Below, piece by piece: positions 1 to 5,125 of a DNA stretch of 5,125 bases. Below the pieces are notes generated by a model. It was not told where the DNA came from, ran no database searches, and was given only the letters and a program-made list of their open reading frames with translations. The DNA lies in contig DASUBU010000163.1 in the NCBI GenBank assembly GCA_035763125.1, positions 1 through 5,125 of the forward strand, read 5' to 3'. The translations under genes and the position numbers were made by a program. Source of the stretch: SMAG-U1939 sp035763125 (GTDB lineage Bacteria > Chloroflexota > Ktedonobacteria > Ktedonobacterales > JADMIN01). Within the stretch, counting starts at the first letter, position 1. Each line of letters starts with the position of its first letter.

Positions 1-206
1 ACGAGCCGACCGGCAATCTGGATCGGGCCAACAGCGAGAACGTGCTGCGCATGATCGGGGAGCTGCGGGCGGCGACGGGGACGACCTTTGTGATCGCCAC
101 GCACGATGCCGAGGTGGCGGCGGCCGCCGATCGCACCATCCATATCGTGGACGGGCTGGTTGTGGCAGCCGAAGCCACGCCGGCAGCGGTAACGACGCGT
201 GAGTAG
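1..206 (+). CDS. ABC transporter ATP-binding protein, LolD/MacB type (3' end only)
   Basis: The gene enters from the left edge; the reading frame has complete codons from base 3 and stops at TAG 204-206, leaving 67 visible residues. The visible part opens with EPTGNLD, which after the cut codon (ending in AC, consistent with Asp) gives the DEPTGNLD Walker B/D-loop signature of the LolD/MacB/FtsE group. The H-loop follows as FVIATHD, with its switch histidine, then the usual closing segment DRTIHIVDGLVV. Walker A and the LSGGQ signature lie outside the window. In this family the protein is a cytoplasmic dimer that hydrolyses ATP and drives an FtsX-type permease. The permease gene begins 28 bp downstream on the same strand, so the two should be co-transcribed and form one complex. 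The last 15 or so residues (AAEATPAAVTTRE) are a low-complexity tail. The family is very likely right; the substrate cannot be told. Confidence 0.95.
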   Translation, partial: EPTGNLDRANSENVLRMIGELRAATGTTFVIATHDAEVAAAADRTIHIVDGLVVAAEATPAAVTTRE

Positions 207-223
207 AGGCGAGGGGCGAGGGG

Positions 224-228
224 GGAGG
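224..228 (+). promoter_or_regulatory. Ribosome binding site deciding the permease start
   Basis: GGAGG lies in a purine-rich stretch (210-230) six bases before ATG 235. It favours ATG 235 over the in-frame GTG at 199, which would overlap the ATPase stop codon and add a 12-residue Gly/Arg-rich leader (SRGEGRGGRGP) encoded by the Shine-Dalgarno region itself. Confidence 0.75.
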
Positions 229-234
229 GGTCCG

Positions 235-2967
235 ATGAAGCTCGTGATGTATTGGCGCTATGCGACGCGCTCGCTGGCGCGGGGCGGCCAGCGCAGCGTC
301 TTCGCCGTCTTCTGCGTGGCGGTCGGTGTGCTGGTGATCGTCGCGCTGCAGCTTGTCGGGCACATGGCCGAGGCCTCGATCACCGGCAATATCCGCGCGT
401 TGAACGGTGGCGACATCGCCGTCCACACCGAATATCACGACCTCACGCGGCTCCAGCTCGGCTACTTCGACCAGCTCAAGGCGCAGGGTGTGATCACGGC
501 GTATAGCCCCTCCGGCGGGGCATGCGCCAGCGCCGATACGCCCGCTGGCCCCAATCAGCGCCTCTGCATAGATACTGTGGACCCCGCCACGTTCCCGCTG
601 GGCGGCGGCCTGCGGTGGGTCGTGCCGGCTTCTGGCGGCTCGCTGCCCACACTGCTGCGAGGCAATCAGGCCGTCCTCACCGATGGGCTTGCCCAGCAGC
701 TGCATCTCGGCGTTGGCGATGTGCTCAGCTTCACCACCGACGACGGCCGCTCGGCTACCCTCACTATCTCCGGCATCGTCGCCACCAGTGGCTTCCTGCA
801 GGGCCGCCCCGAGATGCTAGTCGCCGATGCCACCTACACCGCCCTGCCCAATCTCAGCGGCGCGCCCGAGGGCTACACCTGGGTCTGGGTGGACGTGCCC
901 GGCCACAGCGACGCCGACGCCGCGCGCGTGGCCGACCAGATCCAGCGTCAGTTCCCGCTTACCACCGCCCACACCGTCCAGCAGGAGCAGCAGCTCGCCC
1001 ACGACGAGATCGCCGCGATTCAGAACTTCCTGCAGGTCGTCGGGCTGCTGGCGCTGCTGATCGGGGGCGTCGGCATCGTCAACACGATGCAGGTGCTGCT
1101 GCGCCGCCGCCTGCTGGAGATTGCGATGCTCAAGACGCAGGGCTATCGCCGCCGCGACCTGCTGCTGATGTTCGGCATCGAGGCGGGGCTGCTGGGACTG
1201 GGCGGCGGGCTGCTTGGCGCGGCGGGCGGCATCGGCATGAGCTTTGTCGTCAAGGCGCTGCTCGACCGCGCTCTGTTTCTCACTGTATCCACCATCATTG
1301 ATCCGCTGATCGTCGCTGCGGGCGTGCTGATCGGCCTGGCCACCACGCTGATCTTCGGCCTGCTCCCCATCGTCCAGACCAGCGCGATCCGCCCGCTGGC
1401 CGTGCTGCGAGAATCCCAGGAGCCGCGTGGCTGGCACGCGAGGCTCTCCACTGCGCTGCTGCTGCTCCTGCTCGGCTTTCTCTTCTTCGTGCTGGCGGCC
1501 AGCATCCTGCGCAATCCGCTGCTCGCCGCGGGCGTGGTCGCGGGCGCGGGCACGCTGCTGATCCTGGCTACCTTCCTCTTCGCCGGGGTGGCCTGGCTGC
1601 TGAGTCGCCTCCCAGTGCATGACCGCCCGCGCTGGTGGGATATTCCCGTGCTAGCCGTCGCCCTGGCGGTCGCCGTCGTCATGCTGCTGGCCTCGCCCGC
1701 CTTTGGCATGCCGCTGCTGGCGCTGGTGCTGTGCGCGGCGCTGGTCGCGCTGCTGCCGCGATCCGCGAAGGCTGGCGTGCGGCTGGCACTGCGCAACATC
1801 GGCCGCGCTCGCCTGCGCAGCGCCTCCACGCTGGTGGCACTCTTCGCTGGGGTCTTCGCCATCGGGCTGGGCTTCGCGCTCGGCCAGGGGCTGAAGGACA
1901 CCTTTACCCAGCTCGCCGCCAGCGGTCCCCAGGCCAGCGCCTATGTCCTCGCCACCAGCGCTGACGCGCCGATCGTGCGGCAGCACCTCGCGGGCGCTCC
2001 CGGCCTCAGCGGCCAGCAGGTCAATCTCGCCGCGCCCGACCGCATCCTGGCCGTCAATGGCGTGCCGCTCGCACAGCTTCTGCCCGCGGGAAGTGGCGAT
2101 GCCACGAGCCAACTGGGGCAGACTGTCAGTGGCGTCGAGGGCTACGATCTGGCGGCGGGCCAGCTTCCGCAGGTGACGCTGGAGCAGGGCACCCGCGACA
2201 ACGCGAAGGGACGCACGCTGACCGCCGCCGATGCCACGACCGGGAATGCGCTCTTCCCGCCCAACTACAGCCAGCCGCCGTTGAATCTCAAGCTCGGCGA
2301 TACGCTCACCGTTGCCGCTCTCAACGGCACGGCCACCGTCACTCTGCGCGTCTCCGGCTTCTATAGCGCGCCGGTCATCTCGGCGCTAGAGCCGGTGCTG
2401 GCCGACGTGCACGTCGTCCACGCGATCAGCGACGAGCCGCTCTACGACTTCGCGCTGCACCTCGATCCGACCTATGAGAGCCAGGTGCTCGGCGGGATCA
2501 AGCAGGCCGCGCCGGATGCCATCACCATCGGCATCGGCTCCCTGCTGCAACAGCTTAACTCCATCCTCGATAACGTCGTCGAGCTGATCGAGAGCGTCGC
2601 GGCCCTGGCGCTGCTAGCCGGCCTCATCATGATCGCCAACACCGTCGCGCTCGCCATGCTTGAGCGCCGTCGCGAGCTGGGCATCCTCAAGGCGGTCGGC
2701 TACACCAGTCGCGGAGTGCTGGGCACGGTGCTGGTGGAGAACGGCGTGCTCGCGATCACGAGCGCTCTGCTCGCCATGCTGCTGGTGACGGGCGTGAGTC
2801 TGGCGCTCGGCACGCTCATCTTCAACCGCTACACCTCGAGCGGCATCCCGCTCGTACAGGTGCTCGGCCTGGTACTCGGCACCGCCGCGATCTGCGTGCT
2901 GGTCGCTGGCGCCGTCGCGTGGTCCGCCACGCGCGTCCGCCCGCTGGCAGTGCTGCGCTACGAATAG
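235..2967 (+). CDS. ABC transporter permease with two FtsX domains (MacB-like periplasmic-core type)
   Basis: A 910-residue integral membrane protein, the partner of the upstream ATPase. The order I read is: TM1 (about 21-41); first extracytoplasmic domain (about 44-258); first FtsX module with three helices (about 262-288, 309-339, 356-381), ending in RPLAVLRE (386-393); four extra helices (about 407-425, 429-456, 470-490, 492-508); TM9 (529-549); second extracytoplasmic domain (about 555-780); second FtsX module (about 785-809, 835-858, 876-898), ending in RPLAVLRYE at the C-terminus. That gives 12 helices with both ends cytoplasmic. The halves are related: LRRRLLEIAMLKTQGY (289-304) matches LERRRELGILKAVGY (809-823), and GVGDVLSF (about 159-166) matches KLGDTLTV (about 686-693). 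Such proteins usually act by mechanotransmission, moving lipids, lipoproteins, peptides or drugs at the outer face; the substrate here is unknown. Cys97 and Cys111 lie in the first outer domain and could form a disulfide. ATG 235 is preferred to GTG 199 because of its ribosome binding site. Confidence 0.92.
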   Translation: MKLVMYWRYATRSLARGGQRSVFAVFCVAVGVLVIVALQLVGHMAEASITGNIRALNGGDIAVHTEYHDLTRLQLGYFDQLKAQGVITAYSPSGGACASADTPAGPNQRLCIDTVDPATFPLGGGLRWVVPASGGSLPTLLRGNQAVLTDGLAQQLHLGVGDVLSFTTDDGRSATLTISGIVATSGFLQGRPEMLVADATYTALPNLSGAPEGYTWVWVDVPGHSDADAARVADQIQRQFPLTTAHTVQQEQQLAHDEIAAIQNFLQVVGLLALLIGGVGIVNTMQVLLRRRLLEIAMLKTQGYRRRDLLLMFGIEAGLLGLGGGLLGAAGGIGMSFVVKALLDRALFLTVSTIIDPLIVAAGVLIGLATTLIFGLLPIVQTSAIRPLAVLRESQEPRGWHARLSTALLLLLLGFLFFVLAASILRNPLLAAGVVAGAGTLLILATFLFAGVAWLLSRLPVHDRPRWWDIPVLAVALAVAVVMLLASPAFGMPLLALVLCAALVALLPRSAKAGVRLALRNIGRARLRSASTLVALFAGVFAIGLGFALGQGLKDTFTQLAASGPQASAYVLATSADAPIVRQHLAGAPGLSGQQVNLAAPDRILAVNGVPLAQLLPAGSGDATSQLGQTVSGVEGYDLAAGQLPQVTLEQGTRDNAKGRTLTAADATTGNALFPPNYSQPPLNLKLGDTLTVAALNGTATVTLRVSGFYSAPVISALEPVLADVHVVHAISDEPLYDFALHLDPTYESQVLGGIKQAAPDAITIGIGSLLQQLNSILDNVVELIESVAALALLAGLIMIANTVALAMLERRRELGILKAVGYTSRGVLGTVLVENGVLAITSALLAMLLVTGVSLALGTLIFNRYTSSGIPLVQVLGLVLGTAAICVLVAGAVAWSATRVRPLAVLRYE

Positions 2968-3050
2968 GAGGTCGCCCGCCGCCCGTTTCGCGCCTCGGTT
3001 TGTATCCGATCCACGACAGCTTTGCGACACATTCGGTCCCACGTTTGGGC

Positions 3051-3056
3051 TACTAT
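3051..3056 (+). promoter_or_regulatory. Possible -10 element upstream of the exported-protein gene
   Basis: TACTAT matches the sigma-70 TATAAT consensus at four of six positions and sits in the most AT-rich part of the 185-bp gap before the gene at 3153. No good -35 box lies at 16-18 bp: the nearest TTGCGA (3022-3027) is 23 bp away. A start near 3063 would give a leader of about 90 nt containing all three hairpins. This is a weak call. Confidence 0.25.
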
Positions 3057-3066
3057 GTTGGCCAGC

Positions 3067-3135
3067 GGCGTCTCACGGGACGCCCGATCTCGCCTCTCCA
3101 TGCGAGGAGAGGACCGGGGGTGAAGCATCTCCCCC
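3067..3135 (+). promoter_or_regulatory. 5' leader with three consecutive hairpins
   Basis: Three non-overlapping stems lie just before the gene at 3153. Stem 1 pairs GGCGTC (3067-3072) with GACGCC (3079-3084) around a 6-nt loop. Stem 2 pairs CCTCTCC (3093-3099) with GGAGAGG (3106-3112) around ATGCGA. Stem 3 pairs GGGGG (3116-3120) with CCCCC (3131-3135), then after a T/T mismatch GA (3122-3123) with TC (3128-3129), around AGCA. Stem 3 ends two bases before the Shine-Dalgarno sequence. The pairings are read from the sequence; a role in translation or transcript stability is inference. None has a following T-run, so I do not call an intrinsic terminator for the permease. Confidence 0.5.
3093..3128 (+). 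repeat. Intergenic palindromic repeat, copy A (CTCTCC hairpin plus CCGGGGGTGA tract)
   Basis: The CCTCTCC/GGAGAGG hairpin is followed at once by ACCGGGGGTGAAGCA. The reverse complement of 3871-3924 has the same order of parts: CTCTCC, a 6-nt core, GGAGA, then later GGCCGGGGAGTGAGAA. The resemblance is imperfect, and the second copy carries about a dozen extra bases between hairpin and G-rich tract. I recall hairpins of this form scattered between genes in Chloroflexota genomes, but cannot search for them here. Confidence 0.5.
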
Positions 3136-3137
3136 CA

Positions 3138-3143
3138 AAGGAG
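3138..3143 (+). promoter_or_regulatory. Ribosome binding site of the exported-protein gene
   Basis: AAGGAG ends nine bases before ATG 3153. It decides the start against longer in-frame options, including GTG 3120 and an ATG at 2919 inside the permease gene. The residues after ATG 3153 form a proper signal sequence, which supports the choice. Confidence 0.85.
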
Positions 3144-3152
3144 TCTCACGCT

Positions 3153-3866
3153 ATGTTCACCATTCGCACTCGCATCCTGTTCTCGCTCGCCGGTGTCGCG
3201 CTGCTGCTCGTTGGGATTGCCGGCGGCATGCTGCTCGGCGGCCGCTTCAACGCGCAGGCCGCGCCCCAGCAGCACGGCACGGTGCGGGCAGGCAGCGGCA
3301 ACACCGCTCACTACTGCCAGATCTATGAGCAGGCCGTCGCCGACGAGCTGCATGTTGACCCTGCCGCACTGGAGAAGGCCAACATTGATGGGCTAACCAA
3401 GGCGCTCGATCAGATGGTGGCCGACGGCCAGCTTACCAAGACTGAGCGCGACCAGCTCATGCCGTTGCTGCAGCAGATGGGCAACCAGCCCTGCACACAC
3501 CTCGACGGCAAGGCCATCACCAGCTATCTGCAGAGCAATCCGCTGATCGGCCAGCAGTTCCTGGCCGCGCATGCCGCGCTGAATAGCGCCGTCGCCGGCG
3601 CGCTGCACATGACGCCCGATGCGCTGGCTGCCGCCGTCGGCAAGGGCCAGACGATTGCGCAGCTCGCCAAGCAGCAGCATGTCGAGCTGAAGACCGTCAA
3701 CGACGCCTATCTCGCCGCCGCCAAGTCGTATCTCGCGCAGGCCGTTAGCTCCGGGGTGATCACGCAGGACCAGTCGGACTATGTGAGTCAGGCGCTCGCC
3801 AAGGCGGTCGCCCAGGGCCACTATCCGCTGGTAGATTCGATGCCGGGCATGGGCGCAGGCGCGTAG
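3153..3866 (+). CDS. Exported helical-repeat protein of unknown function
   Basis: A 237-residue protein I cannot name. It starts with a basic tip (MFTIRTR), a hydrophobic stretch (about 9-29) and a possible signal peptidase I site after Ala-Gln-Ala (34-36), so it is secreted or anchored by its N-terminus. The mature part is helical and contains two diverged copies of one unit. AVADELHVDPAALEKA (61-76) matches AVAGALHMTPDALAAA (146-161), and LDQMVADGQLT (85-95) matches LAQAVSSGVIT (194-204). The second copy has about 24 extra residues, including GQTIAQLAKQQHVELKTV, of the kind 'GxTxxxLAxxxxV' common in exported proteins of Actinobacteria, Firmicutes and Chloroflexota; this piece also faintly recalls LysM but is not convincing as one. 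Cys55 and Cys114 are the only cysteines and could form a disulfide around copy 1. There are no catalytic motifs. It has its own leader and ribosome binding site 185 bp after the permease, so co-transcription is uncertain. Confidence 0.85.
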   Translation: MFTIRTRILFSLAGVALLLVGIAGGMLLGGRFNAQAAPQQHGTVRAGSGNTAHYCQIYEQAVADELHVDPAALEKANIDGLTKALDQMVADGQLTKTERDQLMPLLQQMGNQPCTHLDGKAITSYLQSNPLIGQQFLAAHAALNSAVAGALHMTPDALAAAVGKGQTIAQLAKQQHVELKTVNDAYLAAAKSYLAQAVSSGVITQDQSDYVSQALAKAVAQGHYPLVDSMPGMGAGA

Positions 3867-3870
3867 AAGG

Positions 3871-3924
3871 TTCTCACTCCCCGGCCCCCGATGGGGAACC
3901 CCTTCTCCGTGCGCGGAGAGAGGG
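3871..3924 (-). repeat. Intergenic palindromic repeat, copy B, inverted relative to copy A
   Basis: This element begins five bases after the stop codon of the exported-protein gene. TCTCCG (3904-3909) pairs with CGGAGA (3914-3919) around TGCG. The stem continues with a T/G wobble, one C/A mismatch and CCC (3899-3901) against GGG (3922-3924). The flank CTCACTCCCCGGCCCC (3873-3888) corresponds to the reverse complement of the G-rich tract in copy A. The hairpin could help end the transcript or protect its 3' end, but there is no T-tract of the intrinsic-terminator kind. Confidence 0.55.
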
Positions 3925-3980
3925 AGTCTTCGGCCGCAAGGGCGTGCGCAGCAACATGTGAGGGGGCCTGCACCCCAGGT

Positions 3981-4014
3981 GTTTGGGCGTCCACCGGACG
4001 CCGGACGCCTAAAC
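3981..4014. repeat. Inverted repeat with two alternative right arms
   Basis: The left arm GTTTGGGCGTCC (3981-3992) pairs with GGACGCCTAAAC (4003-4014) over 12 bp with one G/T wobble, leaving a 10-nt loop. That loop contains a second copy of GGACGCC (3996-4002), directly adjacent to the first (4003-4009), which can pair instead with GGCGTCC (3986-3992) over 7 bp around a 3-nt loop. It lies 115 bp after the exported-protein gene and has no T-run. Confidence 0.75.
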
Positions 4015-4107
4015 GAACGCGCGGGGAAGGGAAACGCCGGGCAGCGACGAGCGCCATGATCGCGGGTGGCTGAGACTTCATGAGGTACACATCGCAGTGT
4101 GGTCAAA

Positions 4108-4131
4108 TGTAGGGGCGAGGCCTGCCTCGCC
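4108..4131. repeat. REP-like palindrome, copy 1 of 3
   Basis: A 24-nt element starting TGTAG, with GGCGAGGC (4114-4121) and GCCTCGCC (4124-4131) as perfect 8-bp inverted arms. It shares length, TGTAG head, CGA core and CGCC end with copies 2 and 3. The right arm also takes part in an alternative hairpin (4121-4156). Confidence 0.75.
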
Positions 4132-4156
4132 AGCGAGAATTCGCCAGCGGGGCAGG

Positions 4157-4180
4157 TGTAGCGGCGATGCATGCATCGCC
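4157..4180. repeat. REP-like palindrome, copy 2 of 3
   Basis: A 24-nt element starting TGTAG, 25 nt after copy 1 in the same orientation. Bases 4163-4180 are a perfect 18-bp palindrome (GGCGATGCA and its complement). Compared with copy 1, the G-C pair at stem position 12/19 is T-A, so pairing is kept. Confidence 0.75.
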
Positions 4181-4361
4181 CGCCCGGCGAGCAGCGGCAC
4201 CTTCGTCCAGACCTGCCGCCCGGCGCATCCCGCCGCGATGATACTCGCTTGCCTGAACAGGCGCACCCGCATGTCGCCTCAGGAGCGTCGTCCGCACAGC
4301 GAGCGGCACGCGAGCGCGTGATTGCCGAGTGCACAAGTGGCATGCTTACGTCTGAAAGCGA

Positions 4362-4385
4362 TGTAGGGACGATCCACGGATCGCC
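4362..4385. repeat. REP-like palindrome, copy 3 of 3
   Basis: A 24-nt element starting TGTAG, 181 nt after copy 2 in the same orientation. CGATCC (4370-4375) pairs with GGATCG (4378-4383) around AC; A4369 faces C4384 as the only stem mismatch, and G4368/C4385 resumes pairing. Its 13/18 pair is C-G where copies 1 and 2 have G-C. Confidence 0.7.
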
Positions 4386-4433
4386 CGCGCTGTCTCTGGA
4401 CGAATGCCCATGAATAGGGCCAGCCACATCATC

Positions 4434-4438
4434 GGAGG
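4434..4438 (+). promoter_or_regulatory. Ribosome binding site of the membrane-protein gene
   Basis: GGAGG stands six bases before ATG 4445. An in-frame TAG at 4415-4417 leaves no other ATG or GTG start between it and 4445, so the start is well fixed. Confidence 0.85.
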
Positions 4439-4444
4439 CGCTCC

Positions 4445-5125
4445 ATGCTCGCCGGATCCACTCCAGCTCGCGCGCTACTTCCCGCTAGTCGTCGCCTCTG
4501 GGCCGCCGCACTTGCCCTGTGTGCCGCAGCGCTTGTCGCCATCGTGGCCAGTGCCGACTACTACCTGATCGAAGACGCTAGCCCGCTGACTGACGCCGCC
4601 TATGCCGCGCAACCGCTGCTGCGCTTCAGCTTCGATGTGATCTACGCGACGGCGCTGGCCGCGGGACTCGCCGCGCTGCTCGTCCTCACGCGTGCCGCGC
4701 TTGCCCGCACTGGATCACTCGCTCTCGCAGCCCCCCAGCTCGATCTGCTGGCTCTTCCGCTCGCGCTGCTACTTGTGCTCGGCGGCTTCGGCGGCCTTGC
4801 CATTCGCCAGCCCAGCACCTTTCTCATCCTCGCGGCGCTGCTGCTTGCCGTCGTCGGCGTGCTGATGCTGCTCGCTCGCGCGGTCGCTCTCCGCCTGCGC
4901 GCCGCGGGGCATCCTGCCGGAGAAGCCGCCGCACTGGGAGCCTGCATCGCGGCCCTCGCACTGTTCGCGGTCAATCTTGCCGCGGCGGGCCTGCATACCG
5001 TCGCCCTGGCCGCCACCGCGCCCGCGCTCTACCGCCAGACGCTGCACACGCTCGGCCCCCACGCACATCTCAGCGAGCTTGCGCTCGCCAACGCGCTGAC
5101 CGCGCTGGCGCTGCTCGGCGCGCTC
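4445..5125 (+). CDS. Multi-pass membrane protein of unknown function (5' part only)
   Basis: An open frame of 227 codons begins at ATG 4445 and reaches the window edge without a stop, so the C-terminus is missing. I do not recognise the family. The N-terminus is basic (residues 8-17 include RALLPASRR). Hydrophobic segments lie at about 18-36, 62-84, 99-119, 124-147 and 162-185, with a sixth starting near 211 and cut by the edge. The loop between the first two segments (about 37-61, with SADYYLIEDASPLTD) is acidic and probably faces outside, while arginines cluster after segments 2 and 4 (RAALARTG, RAVALRLRAAGH), as the positive-inside rule predicts. A histidine-containing loop (HTLGPHAHL, 201-209) precedes segment 6. 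I see no domain or catalytic motif. The evidence for a real gene is the strong ribosome binding site, the upstream in-frame stop, the uninterrupted length, GC-rich third positions and sensible topology. Confidence 0.85.
   Translation, partial: MLAGSTPARALLPASRRLWAAALALCAAALVAIVASADYYLIEDASPLTDAAYAAQPLLRFSFDVIYATALAAGLAALLVLTRAALARTGSLALAAPQLDLLALPLALLLVLGGFGGLAIRQPSTFLILAALLLAVVGVLMLLARAVALRLRAAGHPAGEAAALGACIAALALFAVNLAAAGLHTVALAATAPALYRQTLHTLGPHAHLSELALANALTALALLGAL

Larger units (their letters stand above)
3867..4444. other. 578-bp non-coding region rich in palindromes
   Basis: No open frame here combines a ribosome binding site, a plausible start and protein-like composition. The short frames run through the repeats and give Arg/Ala/Gly-rich translations. 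The identifiable content is a CTCTCC-type hairpin (3899-3924), a large inverted repeat (3981-4014), three REP-like elements (4108-4131, 4157-4180, 4362-4385) and a small GCCTG/CAGGC hairpin (4250-4261). I recognise nothing in 4015-4100 or in the rest of 4185-4360. A promoter for the gene at 4445 should lie here, but no convincing -35/-10 pair is visible. Confidence 0.7.

Noticed and set aside
817..2112. Long minus-strand open frames opposite the permease gene
   Set aside because: Their translations are rich in Gln, Arg, Ser and Ala with no hydrophobic or motif pattern, as expected of the complement of a GC-rich gene. The plus strand has a coherent 12-helix permease.
2968..3000. Intrinsic terminator after the permease gene
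   Set aside because: No stable stem followed by a T-run is present in this GC-rich stretch, so read-through into the next leader cannot be excluded.
2919..3152. Long upstream extension of the exported-protein frame beginning inside the permease gene
   Set aside because: The extension overlaps the permease C-terminus, runs through the hairpin leader, has no ribosome binding site and would place a signal sequence 78 residues into the protein. ATG 3153 has AAGGAG and a signal sequence at once.
3659..3724. LysM domain in the exported protein
   Set aside because: GQTIAQLAKQQHVELKTV resembles the start of LysM, but the segment continues into a helix that matches the internal repeat and lacks the second LysM strand pattern.
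4322..4351. Possible promoter TTGCCG ... TGCTTACGT before the membrane-protein gene
   Set aside because: The -35-like TTGCCG is acceptable, but the -10 candidate TTACGT matches the consensus poorly at 18-bp spacing. It is no better than chance.
4108..4385. CRISPR array
   Set aside because: The three elements are palindromic throughout, have spacings of 25 and 181 nt, differ from one another in the stem, and have no cas gene nearby.
3891..4413. Several 60-90-codon frames on both strands in the intergenic region
   Set aside because: They are built from palindromic repeats, lack ribosome binding sites and overlap each other in several frames. Lack of stops is expected at this GC content.
3393..4427. 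Minus-strand open frame of 344 codons covering the exported-protein gene and the intergenic region
   Set aside because: It crosses all three REP-like palindromes and the big inverted repeat and is antisense to a well-supported gene. Its translation is Arg/Gly/Pro/Cys-rich without domain-like features.

Overview
The window is GC-rich, gene-dense bacterial DNA from the chromosome or a contig of one organism. My best guess is a member of the Chloroflexota (Chloroflexus/Roseiflexus/Kouleothrix-like). This rests on the style of the proteins (alanine- and leucine-rich FtsX-type ABC permease, secreted helical-repeat protein) and on two kinds of short palindromic intergenic repeats that I associate with that phylum: 24-nt TGTAG...CGCC elements and CTCTCC/GGAGAGG hairpins followed by a CCGGGG(G)TGA tract. 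The taxonomic call is inference; there is no rRNA or marker gene.

Layout, all genes on the + strand. (1) 1-206: the C-terminal end of an ABC transporter ATPase of the LolD/MacB type, from the Walker B/D-loop to the stop. (2) 235-2967: its partner permease, a 910-residue protein with two FtsX modules, two extracytoplasmic domains and four extra central membrane helices. The two genes are 28 bp apart and almost certainly form an operon. (3) 2968-3152: a 185-bp leader with three consecutive hairpins, the last touching the Shine-Dalgarno sequence. (4) 3153-3866: a 237-residue exported protein with two diverged copies of a small helical unit; function unknown. (5) 3867-4444: 578 bp without a credible gene but with many palindromes: a hairpin related to the one in the leader but inverted, a hairpin with two competing right arms, and three copies of a 24-nt REP-like palindrome whose stem positions covary. 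(6) 4445-5125: the start of a multi-pass membrane protein that runs off the window, with a clear ribosome binding site and an in-frame stop upstream.

How the parts work together: the ATPase and permease should form a MacB-like transporter or mechanotransmission machine that acts on substrates at or outside the membrane, rather than a classical importer. No MacA-like adaptor is visible. The exported protein has its own ribosome binding site and a structured leader, so a link with the transporter is possible but unproven. I see no CRISPR, toxin-antitoxin, phage or transposase gene. The most unusual material is the palindrome-rich intergenic DNA, not a recognisable new multi-gene system.
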